Assembly (NCBI RefSeq): GCF_037975245.1
Contig: NC_092564.1
Location: 22,237,984-22,301,983, forward strand
Direction of reading: 5' to 3'
DNA from: Apostichopus japonicus
Lineage: Eukaryota > Echinodermata > Holothuroidea > Aspidochirotida > Stichopodidae
DNA length: 64,000 nt
Shown here: piece after piece, positions 11,586 through 24,012 of the stretch
How positions within the stretch are numbered: position 1 is the first letter of the stretch
How the letters are laid out: every line of letters begins with the position of its first letter
Notes under the pieces: generated by a model
What the model saw: the letters and a program-made list of their open reading frames with translations, nothing else
The model's database searches: none
What the model was told of the DNA's origin: nothing
Program-made: the position numbers and the translations under genes

Positions 11586-14500
11586 GTAAGAATTTATAAA
11601 TGGAACTGTACAGTACTAAAGGGATCTTCTGGTGACTGAAGCTCATTGCTTTCATACTAAAATTAATGAACATGTCTGCATATTCAGTTAAATTATATCC
11701 TCGTAGCACTTCGTAATTCCTATTTTAATTTGGTAATATATTGTAGACGTATCTGGCTCTAGCACGGTAAATGATGTTACCAGTTCAATTGAGCTAAATA
11801 TATTCTGTTTTTCTTTACATTTCAATCATTTACCGCCAAAAGAAAGATATTGTCTCTTCACATCCGTTGCAAATTCTTACCACAGAGAGAACATTAACAG
11901 CCAAGCAACATTCCAAATGTATCATGTCTGGCTCAATGATAAATTAACAAAAATAGTATAAAGGTACTGTTAATAAAGTAAAGTTTTTGAAGAATCACTA
12001 CTCTTACAGACATTCAGACAACCCGCTGTTATCCACTTCCTACAGGGTAAGAGGTTTAGCAATCAACCATATATCTATAGTTGGGGATAGGTATATTGAT
12101 TGAATTGGGGCTTTCAACTTAAATGGTGGGTTTTCTCGTTAATATAAGTTTTACATTTTGTTACCAGAATATCCCTCTAAACAGAATTATACGCACTTTA
12201 CCATGCACCCTCAATAGTAGTTTTCCCTCTTGTTCCTTTGTTTATATGTTATATCTAATTTTTATCTAATTTCTCTTGAAACCCAATTTCACGCTACTTT
12301 CTGAAACTTATCTGGACTTAAAGTTCCATTGATGTTGCAAGAAAGAATTAAGCTTCGTTGTTATGAAAACAAATGACGGAAATTTGTAAATGACTTTCCT
12401 TACAATGAAAATAGTACACCAACAATACACTTAGCATTATCCCTCTCTGTAGACTCATTGACTCATGAAATCAAACTGCACGATGGTACCACGTGAATAT
12501 CACGTGTCTATAATTAATCATCAATATATTTGCTGTATGATTAGCATTTCTCACATTTCTTTCTTTTTTTTCTTGTTGTTCTTTTTGCACTGCTCCCACC
12601 CATTATAGCTACGTCACATCACACTACCGAAAGGTTACCCTCTCAGCAATTTCACTTCTCAACTCTTGTAGATGTCCCGATAGAAACTACAGACCCGCAT
12701 ACTATCTTTACAGCGGCAACACAGCTGGGCGATCTCGGTGTAAACAATACACTCCAAGGCTCAGGTCTCCGTATTAGTCAAATCGCAGTTATCGTGGGAA
12801 GTATGTGCCTTGTCATCCCTATTCTGATTATAGGCATCTTCGTTTGGAGGAGGAACCGGTAAATTTCAATTCACTATGTTAAAAAACAGAAGTAGAAGCA
12901 ATCAGTTTAAAGCATGGTTAACACTTCTAGCCTCGACATGGTGTATAGACCGTTAAAAAACAAAACTATCACTTCAGGTTGTATTTTTATAGAACTTAAG
13001 TTTTGAGATAGCACCTTTAAACAATTTGATTATATCTTGGCTACCTTAAATCATCAATGTTTTTGCTGTCAGATTAGCATATCTCTTTTATTCTTGTTGT
13101 GTTCTGTTTGCCATCCTCTCATCCATCAGGTACTCATCAGCTATAAGACTTATGACCTCAAATGTAGAGCAAATTTGTCAAAGACAAATGGTAAAATTCT
13201 GTCTTAGTGCAATTTCTCAAATTGATAAACTAATGTGATGTAATTGATTTATTGTGCAAATTGACTCATGTTGAGATATTTAATATTAAGCTTATATCAG
13301 TGTAACGTTCCATAATTCTCAATTTCTTCTACCCATTTAAATACTCACAATATCGGCATGAAGAGATACACGCAATATTAATTCTGAGATATTTAGCCTA
13401 ACATCCAATAACCAAATTCTTCTCTTTTGAAAATACCCTAGTTTTCTGAAATTACCATTATCGAGTGTTTTGATACCGGTATTGATGTAGGCATATAAGA
13501 GACTTTGTTATACCAGCATATTATCCATATATATGTGGAAGATATTTTGAGTGAAAACGATATTGTATAGTCAAAGCTCACCACACCAAATTTGAACTAA
13601 AGAATGGTTGCTTTATTTCTTAGTAAAACTCCACTTCATTCAGCCTTCAGCTTCCCAGTCATTTCCTCTACGTCAAACATGTGATCATATTATCAAAGCG
13701 TCAGTAAAACTCACATGCAAGTGATACTAATATACTCAATCAGTGTATTACGTTTTCTAATCACGGAAGTAATATACATAGTTCCGTGTTCACAAGGTTT
13801 GGACCCTGTGGTTTCCGGCTACAGGTCACGCTTCCATGCAAACGCAAACATTTCACGTGTCTCCGGTAAACACCGTTATAAAATGGGTAAAAGTTGTAAC
13901 AATGTGACTCGTTGAAACTGCCAATTGAGTCCAAGCCTATCGAGGGGGGATATGCGTAGGACTTAAACCACACAACTAATTTGTGTATGTTACAGACCAT
14001 TAGAAACCACTGCAATACGCTAGGGTGCATTTCTATACTATTTTTTGACTGGACTATATAGAGTCTAGCACACATTCCATTAGATCATTCTTCCGTCAGA
14101 TGCAACCAAGGGCGTAGGAACCGGGGGGGGGGCTGGGGGGGGGGGGCGCCAGCCCCCCCAGTGAAAAATGTGGAGGGGCGGAAGTATCATTCCGCCCCCC
14201 CCGCTTCGCAAGTCAGAAAACCCCTTTTTCATTTCCAAATGAGAAAAAAATCTCATTTGGAGCACCAAATTGCATCTAAGGCCAGGTGAAAATGCAAAAT
14301 TATATACAAAATGGAGTGGGTGGGTTGAAGTGTGCTATATTGCACCAAATTGCATTTGAGGCCCCCTGGAAATGCAAAAAAATTCCAAAGGGGAGGGGGA
14401 ACCCCCTCCCCTTAGACCCCTCCCCCAGGCCGGCCATCAGTCTTCAGCCCCCCCCCCACTCAAAAGTACCTTCCTACGCCACTGGATGCAACACAAAACT

Positions 14501-17500
14501 CAATGGGACAACAAAACATTTTATGGCCTCAGATGACATGTTTACAATTTTCACAATTTGATCAGGAGAAATACTATCTACTGTCCTGCTGTTGTTTTTG
14601 TGATTATATGAAGTTAAAATAACATGTTTTGGTTGAGTTATTAAAATTTATAAAACAATTGCGAGTTAAATTTATGCCTGCACTGAGGAGCCGACGTTAT
14701 CATCAATTTAGCCTTAGAGAGAGCAGTCCAGAGTGTTAGCGTATTTTGAATGTAAATATCTTGAAAACCGGAATAGATAAAAACATCTGCGCTCAAATGT
14801 ATCTCTTCTTTATTAGATTGTAACATATCAAGACCAAAATTCTGCTTAAGGTAAATTTTTAATGAAAAATTAAGTCTTGAAATGGAACGCGGTGACATAA
14901 TTCCTCAGGAAGACCATCTGCATACCTCAACGAGTAAAGTACCAGAGTATTGCTTGATGTCCACTTTATTTGATTGGCTGTAATATAAACGTACCTTACA
15001 CTTACTATGGACAGTTACCAATATTTTCAAGAATGAGAAACATCACCATTTGAAAACACCAGTACAGTATATCTTCCTTTGATGCTTTGAATTCCTACGC
15101 TTTAGAAATCCATTAGCCTAACTAAAATAAATGACACCAAGACATGATGATAGAAAGTTTACGTACTATAAAGGTCAAGACATAACGTCTTCATGTTTTT
15201 CATCATTACAGGACAAAATCATCTGTGAAACATACCAAACAGTCTTCATCCGGTGGTAAGCAAATTTGTGTATGTTAAAACTCTTGAAAGGCATGTCTTT
15301 AAGCTTGCACCAACAGCATATTATCTATACCTCTTTATCAAGTTCTGTAACATATCTTTATACCTAAACGCTTAGAGTACTTTGCATGTACAATCCGAGA
15401 GGAATAAGTTTCTCATCGGTGACAAAGGAAGAAACTAAAAAGTGAATGACAGAAACCCGGTGGGGTGCAGGGTAAGTTGAGTGGGGTTTAAGATCTTCCT
15501 CAGAAACACTCCGGATAGGACATAAAAGAGCTCGATTATTTCATTACCTACTTTGTTATTACTTTGATATTTCATTTGACTTTATATAGAAATGTGGACT
15601 ATTCCTCGAAATTTCGACTTTATAACAAAATTTCTACATTAAACCTCAAATTTCTACTATTCTTTCTCAAAATGTTAACTGTTCTACTCCGACCTATTAT
15701 TTTTTTCTTACTTTGTTTGACTCGAGGAATAAGTTGAAATTTCGACGTTTTACACAGGAAATTATCTGAAACATTTTCATTTCCCCCTCCAAATTCGTTG
15801 AATTTTGTTATTATTACTTTTATTTGTTTAAAGATATCTAGTTGCTCAAATTGTAAATCTTTGTAACGAAATTTCCGTACCAATACAAATGTCAGTTTTT
15901 ATGAACATGTTGACGTGCAAGGTCATTTTATACTGCTTTATATGAGGATGTGATATACATTGGAGAAGGTTTTCTGAAGTAAACATTTCCGTTGAAACCG
16001 AAACTGCCGTTAATTCATTGAATTGTTCAGTAGCTATATAATCACGACGTACTAAAAGACGGTCGCAGATCAAGTTCACAGTTGGCTGCACATGGTGAAA
16101 GATTTGGGGTAACAACCGCGCCAAAAACACCCACACCAATGTGCGAAAACGCAAAAAGTGTTTCTCATATCAAATCGTGAAAATTACGAAATGCGATAGC
16201 AAAAATATTGTCAAATTATGAAATAAATGTTGTTAATGGCTGGTTTGCACAATTGTTCACACTAATTCCCACCTTAAAGTGTAATTATGAATGTCTGCAT
16301 GGGGTTTTGCGCGAAAAGTGAATTATGCGTACTATTTTCGTGGTAAACTGCGTATTGATATTGTGTTGCACAATTACTACTCAGAACATGATTATATGAA
16401 CGTCTCACAATAGGACTAAATAATTGATTCATTGATTGAGATAACATAGTCTTCTGGTCCCATTTTACAAGTTTTCTTTGATTCACATGGATTTGTCTCT
16501 CATCATGCTTATTTTTGCCACTAGTGCTGTCCAAGCATTTCTCGTAGGCAGCGCTACGATAAGATATGGGTGAATATGAACCCGAGTGATTAATGAATTA
16601 AAAGAAATTAAGTTTGAAATGTTCTAGAACGTGTAAAACCACTAGAAGCATTCCGGGTTAAATTTATCTACACCTTTTGAGAAATGAATTGACAATCAAC
16701 TCTTTAAACGTCAGAGCTCATCATTTTAGTGGATGGCCAACAATTCTAGCAAAAGCATCATACAATCAGCCAGCTTCTCAGAAGTAACGTAAAACTATAG
16801 GAGAACCGTAAAATAAACATCAGGGGTGATGAATGGTGTTGGATGTAGTACACGAGTGTTGTGTATATTGTTGTCCATGGATTGCACCGAGGAGCTGACG
16901 TCATCATTGGTCCAGCCGTTTAAGCATATTTTAGGAGAACATCATAAAAACGGGAATATTTGTAAGCACAAGAGGCGGCTCATTGAAACAGGGCCCAAAG
17001 TTTTCAGGGGCCATTAAGGGTAGGTTCCAATATTTTGAGCCAACGGATCTGACAAGTAAGATAGCCGAAAGAACTTACATACATTTTACATTTATGGCTC
17101 TGTGTCCGGTGCAGTTTGGCTGAGGTAAGGATGAGGGCCCCAGTTTGTCACTTTTAAAACTGGTGGCTCTGAAAATTTAGCTACTCCACTGTATAGACAA
17201 CGGTTCTCACTAATAGTGTGCATGCAGTCATTCTTGAAGGGCGGACTTTGCAGGTGCTGAGGATATAATAATATAGTTGTGGTTGTTAGCACGGCCAATT
17301 AAACTAATGAAACCGAGACAAAGAGTCAAGCAATCAATAAATTGCTTATTGTACTATTGAAGTATTTTTTTTAATATAAATGATCTAATAGCCGTATTAA
17401 ATGTTGTCGGCTCCCTACGACGGGAAATGTAATCAGGAAGAAACATTCCTTCCAGCAAAACGATTTCAAACAAAAATGTTAATAAACCTTATAATGTTAC

Positions 17501-18358
17501 AAAAAAAAATCGAAAACTTCGCCAGATGTTAATGAATTGTAGTTGAATTAAAAAATGACATTTATCGATTTATCGATTAATCTGAACACGGCACTGAAAA
17601 AGTATAACCCCTTGAGTTTTAATTTCTTTGAGTTCGTTTAATTTCCCATATGCCTTTTTGTTCGGGTGATTCAAGTTTTGGGACAAGAGTGATTAGCATC
17701 CAGACACCTGCGTGTTGAGTCACGTCGAAGTTTATATCATTACTCGTATCAAATTTCTTTATGAAGTTGCCGTGACATCAAGTAAATTTACTAGCAGAAT
17801 TATTCATATTTTCACACAGATTCCAATAAGCACACCAAGAAAGGAAGCAGCTCTCTAACCCAAGACAATGTGCCGTCTTACGACGACCAGATAAACGATG
17901 AAGACACACCGTTACCGTTATACTCTCAAGTTAACAAGAAAAGGAAGAAAGACGATGGAAACATAAGCAGCGGATCTATTAACACCAAAGAAATACCAAA
18001 TCAGGAAAGTAGACAACAACCGAATACCACTGCAGGTCAAGGAGAAGTAACAATAGAGGCCGATAAAGTTGGTTATTCAAAAGAAAACCCAAACGAACAG
18101 ACATATTCACAAACTGACAAATCACTGCCACCAGAGAATGTGAGCATCGTTAAACCAGAAGGCAATTACAAGAACGTTAACGATAGGATAAACTACGAAA
18201 ACACGCCTGTGATGTCACAGGAAGAATCGACCTATGAGATTAAAGGGGATTTTCAACCGGAATTACTGCCTCAAGAAAACACATACAATCAATTGGATAG
18301 GTTAGATCGATTCATCGCAAACCAAACCGTAATCGGTGAAAGTGTTTATGAACAGTAG
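11476..18358 (+). CDS. Single-pass membrane protein with Thr-rich stalk and tyrosine-motif tail (C-terminal part)
   Basis: Join of 11476-11585, 12609-12858, 15212-15255 and 17820-18358; all three junctions are GT-AG and in phase (split after 1, 2 and 1 bases). The ~313 residues seen run: Thr/Pro/Lys-rich stalk (residues 1-45), Ser/Thr-rich juxtamembrane region, one hydrophobic helix (IAVIVGSMCLVIPILIIGIF) stopped by WRRNR, then a polar tail of about 195 residues. The tail holds tyrosines in YSQV, YKNV, YENT, YEIK, YNQL and YEQ contexts; YKNV and YENT fit the pYxN binding preference of GRB2-type SH2 domains. I infer a type I receptor-like protein that may be tyrosine-phosphorylated. The extracellular N-terminus and signal peptide lie further upstream and were not found, so the family is unknown. 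Confidence 0.75.
12609..12858 (+). CDS. Membrane-protein exon: juxtamembrane region and transmembrane helix
   Basis: Acceptor cccattatag, donor gtaaat; 250 nt, open throughout in the joined phase. It encodes a Ser/Thr-rich ectodomain end (an NNT glycosylation sequon is present) and the transmembrane helix followed by basic residues. A second in-frame acceptor (cttgtag, exon from 12673) would give a form about 21 residues shorter. Confidence 0.75.
14099..14492. repeat. 8-bp target-site duplication GATGCAAC around a hAT-like element
   Basis: gatgcaac occurs at 14099-14106 and 14485-14492, directly abutting the element ends. Confidence 0.95.
14107..14484. mobile_element. Non-autonomous hAT-like element, family A (378 bp)
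   Basis: Ends caagggcgtaggaa and ttcctacgccactg are inverted copies (12/14), and the exact 8-bp duplication is diagnostic of the hAT-type cut. The interior has long G and C runs, a short hairpin (gagaaaaaaatctc type) and repeated 'gcaccaaattgcat' words; there is no ORF. It lies in the intron between the transmembrane exon and the next exon of the membrane-protein gene. A near-identical copy is at 60551-60935. Confidence 0.93.
15212..15255 (+). CDS. Membrane-protein exon: membrane-proximal cytoplasmic segment
   Basis: 44-nt exon with acceptor catcattacag and donor gtaagc. It encodes TKSSVKHTKQSSSG, a basic Ser-rich stretch directly after the WRRNR stop-transfer residues. Its phase (one base in, one base out) matches both neighbours, the main evidence for so small an exon. 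Confidence 0.7.
15256..17819 (+). other. Membrane-protein intron
   Basis: 2.6 kb of AT-rich DNA. Several short open frames on both strands (for example 15620-15883 minus, 15846-16154 minus, 16274-16534 minus) have no recognisable motif. No transposon boundary was found. Confidence 0.55.
17820..18358 (+). CDS. Membrane-protein terminal exon: cytoplasmic tail
   Basis: Acceptor ttttcacacag; 178 codons then TAG. Highly polar, with no Trp or Cys, rich in Asn, Gln, Glu and Lys. Tyrosines recur in YDD, YSQV, YSK, YSQ, YKNV, YENT, YEIK, YNQL and a C-terminal VYEQ. Such spacing of YxxV/L/N motifs is usual in signalling tails. Composition differs clearly from flanking intron DNA, supporting real coding use. 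Confidence 0.8.
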
Positions 18359-19612
18359 GCCTGTGGCCAAGCATTTAAAAGTCACACGCATATGCCATAA
18401 AGATCAAGAATGGTCAGCTTTGGTCTACTAGACTTAATTGTTATACTGCCTCCGTTATTCATGGTACTTCAAAGTCCACATGTACACTAGGTTGGAATAC
18501 AGCTATAGAGACACTGCTAATGACCTTTAAGACAATCTTGACCACAGTATGTGTTTCTCTACAAATTGTATGTTGTCGTCGCCACTACAGTACATCTGTT
18601 TGTCTTTGCTATCACTGGAATGTTTTTGTCGCCACTGCAGTGTCTATGTTGTCACCACTCCATCTGTTGATATTGTCGCCGCCAGTGTTTTGTCGTCACC
18701 ACTGGGGTGTATATCGTCGTCAGTGTGTTGTCGTCACTACTGAAGTATATAGGCGGCCGTCGCTACTGCAGTGCATGTTGTCGTCGCTACTGCAGTGCAT
18801 GTTGTCGTCGCTACTGCAGTGCATGTTGTCGTTGCCACTGCAATGTGAATAGAATGATGAACAATTGAGTTTTCTAATATATACATACACACAGATTCAA
18901 TATAAACCGACGTTGCAGGTTGTATGATTGATTACGTAACATCACGTAATATCAACGCGTTGCTATATAGGCTGCAGCACTCGGCATTGCCAATATACCA
19001 AACTTAGCCAACTTTCCGTAGAACAATCGGCCATAAATTATCATGGTGATGAACAGGTATAATGGTTTTAACTCCTGGGTGTTCATTGTACCCCACTAGC
19101 GAGTAGAGTGCCGAGATAGTGTATATGAACAGAACGTTGTGAGATTTATTTCGGAGAGGTTGTAAGGCTAAGTGGGAGACAAATGTTTACTTAGACATGA
19201 AATGGAACTGGCTGCTTGAAAGAGTCAATCATGTTCTCATATTCCTGTAAGGATAAACACACTGATATTATAAAAACAGCAAGAAATAGAGAGAAGAAAC
19301 GACTACAAACGAACGAAAAAACAAACAAGATGTATAATGTCAACGCATTCATTTTATCAAATTATTATTTCTACCAATCGCATGTTTAATTGAATTAATA
19401 TTACCTACACTTCACACGAATCTTTTAACTTTTATGTGTCTGAAATAACTGAATGTATTAAATGTTTGGATGTAGGCTAGCTGTGATACATGGTTGCAAG
19501 CGAAAAGTTCCCATCTGAAACTTTTCTTTGGTTACTTTTCATTGCAAAAGATAAGGATATATTTTAACATGTCTCTATATGAAATCATTTTGACTGGTTT
19601 TGTAGAATAAAT
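18359..19612 (+). other. Probable 3' UTR of the membrane-protein gene
   Basis: No further ORF. The first AATAAA downstream of the stop on this strand is near 19607 (agaataaatatc), with more near 19826. A degenerate minisatellite lies inside. Confidence 0.4.
18555..18845. repeat. Degenerate 24-30 bp minisatellite
   Basis: Units built on tgttgtcgtcgctactgcag. The last three (about 18770-18845) are 24 bp and almost exact; earlier ones are longer and diverged. A 110-codon open frame across it is a product of the repetition. Confidence 0.8.
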
Positions 19613-21603
19613 ATCATGACTTATACTCAACTTAATTGTTCTCTCTCATCCTTTATTGAATTCATATAATGGATGTTACCAATGTTTACATTCGGTGTTT
19701 TATGTAATGTAAATATATACTTTATTTTAAAACATTGTCTACACCTTCATTATAATACGCGATTCCACTAATTCCTTGTTTGTAGATCACATTAATGTAA
19801 AGAAATACAAATAGCACATACTGGGTGAATAAATACTCTCATATAATGGTTGGGAGGAAAGCTTCGAACACGTTAAGTCCAATCGTCAGTTACTAGCCGC
19901 AGTCACATGACTTTAAGGCTTTCCGAAGTCGTTGTTTCGTCGACGATGTAGCAGAAAAACGTTTCATGAAAACCTCTCAAAGGAAATATTAACTGTGGAC
20001 CCGTGGGGAGAACAGACGGAGCACCAAGCCAAATTGGCAAAGGTGTGGTGCAGCGATTTGACCCCCCCCCCCACCCTAACAACTTGCGACCACAATGTTT
20101 CAGTCCAAAAACATGTCACCAGGAAGCAAATTCTCTTGTTAAATGTCTAAATTGCTGCTGTGCAGTATTGTTGGATGGAGTCTTCCGTGGAGTTGTTGTA
20201 TAGCCGCTGTTGGCTTCCTAACTCTTACCAAATCATAACCTAACCAAAATTACATGTGTTGACGGTGATACTCTCAGCATGGATGTGTTAATGTTAATCA
20301 ACCGGAAGATATTCTTGTTAACCCCGGGTTGTTGCCGCCAAGAACACAGTCTTGTTTAACCGTTAAGCCTCTAATAGTGCCCTGAGCAGCTTACATTTAC
20401 TACAAAATGCCCTTTATCGTCTGCTAAACTTATAGTATGTTGCAAGGCCTAAATTAACCAGTCGTCAATTCTGAAGATATATATTTACATTTTCGAGGCG
20501 AGTCAACGCTATTGTATGTTCTCTCTGCTGTTTTCACGCCGTAGATGGAGTTATAGTATGTATAACATCAATATAAAACATGATAAATATCTAACATTTT
20601 GGAATTTAGAAACGCATGTCTAGTACGTCTTGTTTGTGTTAGGTTGTTGTATATAGAAACATTTCATAATACAGTATTGGGTTTGCTAATAAGTGTGATC
20701 AGTCTTTTTCACTTTCTTGTGAGATAAATTTGTGACATTGGCGGCAACTTACACCCTCGTCTTCAAAGTATTGTCTGTTAATAGTATAAAAGTTAACGCT
20801 CATGATGGAGAAGAAACATGAAAAATATCAGCAGGAGTTCAAACCATAACACAACCCAGAAACTTGACAGTTTTCAGTCCTTCAATTTTGATCGATAAGC
20901 TTAAGTTCTTAGTGAAATCGTTTTTTATCCATCTCACTAACACATACATCCCTGCTCTCAGTTTATACACGCTCTCTCAATCATGTTCAGTATATTTATC
21001 ACGACTTACTCGAGAATTGCTCGCTAAAGTTGGTGACAACTCAAAAATCAGGACGCCTGACAAAAAGGGAAAATACCTTGGCTGTAAACTTGTCCGTTTT
21101 TTTCTCATACTGGTATTTGCAACACAAGAAGGAACAAAACCCAGCATGACAGCAAATAAACAAAACAAACTTACGGATGTTGATTTCTTTATTTTACTGA
21201 ATTGTATTTCAGGTTCATCGTTGCGTCTTTCGCTGTATACCTGTAGCATTGAAATGAGAGCGTAACAATTGGTATTAACCACATCATACCATCATACAAT
21301 TATATAGAAGAAATACAAGGGAACCAAACATTCCAAATCGTAAAGGTCAAGCGACATAGACATGTTGCACACTTGGAATATAAAGGAAGGAAATCTAAGA
21401 TACTGACTTGCGATTGATATTGTTCTTCATACTAAGTCCTGTTTCGATTTGTACGTAGGAATCACTTTGGTAAGGAAGTAATGCCAGTTATTCATCCCGT
21501 GGGAAAACCGAGACTGTTTACACAATAAACAATAGAGGGAAAGGTTGTCTTAAACAAATCAAGGAACACTAAAAACAATGTTTTAACCAGCTTTTACTTC
21601 CAG
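19613..21603. other. Unassigned non-coding region
   Basis: No gene supported. The longest frame (20864-21265, plus, 133 codons) is matched by a 101-codon frame on the other strand and shows no domain or coding signature. A C-run lies near 20063-20073. Confidence 0.45.
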
Positions 21604-21653
21604 ATATTTGGATGGCAAATAACCCCTGCCAACCTACAACGGAATCGTTTCCG
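21604..21653 (+). other. Possible orphan exon (weak)
   Basis: 50 nt between a strong acceptor (cttttacttccag) and a strong donor (gtaagt). Two of three frames are open; one reads IWMANNPCQPTTESFP. No partner exon was found on either side, so it may be a decoy. Confidence 0.2.
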
Positions 21654-22660
21654 GTAAGTTCTTAAAACAACACAGCGACACAAATGTTCTCATAAAATGA
21701 GATTAAAGTTCATTTAACTCAGCCACCCTTCTACAAAAAAATCATGAAATGAAGGTTAATAAGCAAGTACTTCATGATCTTGATTAATTTCACTATTTTG
21801 TCGCAGATATTTCTTACATTAATTGGTAATCAAACTTACACTAAAAGTTTGTAAAATCTACCAGACTTGTTTCATTTTCTCACATGCAAGTATTAGAGCA
21901 ATTGACGGACAATATAGTAAGATTTTCGTATCCAAGTAGAATCAGAAAATATATCACATGTCAGGCAACTCAAAAAAGCTGCTTAAGTGAGGTTATTGTG
22001 CTTAAAATTTCACTTACATGATTGTAGTACACATCCATGTAGATACATAATACTATGTGAGAAATTCAAAATGTAGAATTTAATGGGTACTTTGAGAAAA
22101 TGAACAACAGCCAAGTTGAAGTTAGGAAGCCACTTTTTTATTTTGTGGATGCAGACTTTCGACACTTTCTTATGTTTAGAACTCATTAGAATGACAATTT
22201 TACCTTGAGCATTATTTTATAGAAAATACCTATAATTATTATACTAAAGCAGATAAAAAGATAATTGAAATATTTAAAAAATGAAAAGGTGTACATATTG
22301 TACAGACTTACTTGTATATCAGTCATATATTACTTGTTTTGTTACGTATGTAACATTTTAAACTAAAATTATTTTATTATCAGATCTTTACAAACTATAT
22401 TTATTGTTTAAATGAAACTTTTATATTGGAGTTCATAAAAAAAGAAAACTTGAATGGTAAAGTACAAAGTAATTTGGAAACAGCAAAGAATAACTAGCCA
22501 AAAGATATCCGTATATGATACTAATTTTTATTTTGAACTCATATAAGCAATGGCAAACTACTTTAATTTTAGAAACATTTCTAGCACGCAGCTAACAAGA
22601 TATGCTATAGGCAGACGCAAATATAACTGAAATCACAAATCATGATTTGTAGGCCACTAA
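21654..22660. other. AT-rich non-coding region
   Basis: Nothing recognisable on either strand. Confidence 0.5.
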
Positions 22661-23015
22661 CTAAAATGGAGGTGGGGGGGGGGGAGGTGTTGCTATCTTT
22701 CATCTGATCAATCATTTCTAGGGAGTTGCAGAGCTAAACAAAAAGTATACAGCACACAAAAAACAAATCATATTTGTAACAGAAAAATTGTTCCATTCCG
22801 ATTCAATTCCAAGTAAGAACATACATTACCACAGGTAAGTTAACGAGCACTTATCTTGTTTGCCCCCTCATATCTTTATATTGTTCACACACCCCTCCTA
22901 CACCACCCCTCCTACCCCATCCCTCCTACCCACCCCTCTTACCCCACCCCTCCCACCCCTTCCCCTCCTACCCCACCCCACCCATTCCCCTCCTAACCCA
23001 CCCCTTCCCTTCCAA
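22661..23015. repeat. G-run and C-rich CCCCTCCTACCCA low-complexity tract
   Basis: A run of 13 G near 22675-22687. Then 22888-23010 is a pyrimidine tract of imperfect ccctcctacccca units. The 76-codon frame through it (22860-23090) is low complexity and not a gene. Confidence 0.85.
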
Positions 23016-24004
23016 AGCTCCTGTTCACCTCAGCTACTTTCAGTCCTGGTTTGTAGCGTGCAGCCTAATGTGAAAATATCATTAAACTAGTTGAAGTTAT
23101 TTGGGACTTTTTTTTCAAGTTTGAAGTTACTCCCAGCACGAACGATGACCATTTCATTGGGAGCTATTACAACCGATCGTTTCCTTGTTCAACTCTTTTA
23201 TTTATGTATAATTTAATTAAGACTAGACGTCACATCATGATGATAACAGTTAGTCCCCAGCGGTGCGAAAAGTGCTTTTCTTTTCTTGTAGAATATGCAG
23301 GGGGTTTCTTGGCGTCACTCCTCATTAATATTTAATTAAGTAAAACTTTTTCGAAGGTCAATTTCTCAGTCATTAACCAATTTATATGTCTGGTAATAGT
23401 TGAATTTGATGATGAAAAGATATTTAATCCAATCGTTATTGACAAAAGACACAAAAAAGGAGTGGATAGGGAATTTCGGCCATAATTTCCGAAAGTGACT
23501 TAACCACTTTCGAACTGTTTAGAAAAATGCTATTTTGGGCATGAATATCATCATTTCCAATTTTGAAAACTGGTATATTCGCTGGAAAACAGTACGTGTA
23601 CAGTTTGCACGAGAGAAAAAGAGTATTACAAGACTATAATATAGGTTTCTCTTGATTCCTTTTGAAGGTTTCCACAAAATGGACTGTAATGATCTCAATT
23701 TTCGGGTGGTCGAAAGAAGCCCAACATCCAACAATATTGTGTCCAGGTTTCATCAAAGTCAATCGTCGAATGAACATATAACATCACTTGACAGACAGAT
23801 TGTCCGTATGTTTTACTGGTGAGCAGGACGGTTTAATTTGCATGTTTTAGCGTTTTGCATTCAAGCGTCATCCATATTCTGTTATAATGTGCGCTAAAAT
23901 ATGGACAGAAGCTGTAGAGTCGTGTGGTTAGTCTAGTAAATCGTTGTGCATAGGTTTGTGTACGGAAAGTGTTTTCTGTTTGTAATTTCTTCTCACTGGT
24001 TGTA
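23016..24004. other. Unassigned non-coding region
   Basis: No gene or repeat boundary recognised. Confidence 0.5.
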
Positions 24005-24012
24005 AGTGTAAT

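Larger units (their letters stand above)
12859..15211 (+). other. Membrane-protein intron holding the hAT-like element
   Basis: Apart from the hAT-like insertion at 14107-14484 I see only AT-rich intronic sequence. The open frames at 13715-13915 and 13761-14075 are on opposite strands and show no motifs. Confidence 0.6.

Noticed and set aside
11747-11766. A possible 20-nt micro-exon of the membrane-protein gene (after ttgtag, before gtaaat)
   Set aside because: Its length breaks the phase needed for the exon at 12609, although the encoded residues (VSGSST) would fit.
12010-12046. A possible 37-nt exon with good acceptor and donor in the same intron
   Set aside because: It also puts the next exon out of phase; without transcript data I left it out.
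18520-18852. 110-codon frame with LLQCMLS repeats
   Set aside because: Translation of the 24-bp minisatellite in the presumed 3' UTR.
20864-21265. 133-codon plus frame as a gene
   Set aside because: No motif, no splice partners, and the opposite strand is also open for 101 codons.
22860-23090. Proline-rich 76-codon frame
   Set aside because: Translation of a low-complexity C-rich tract.
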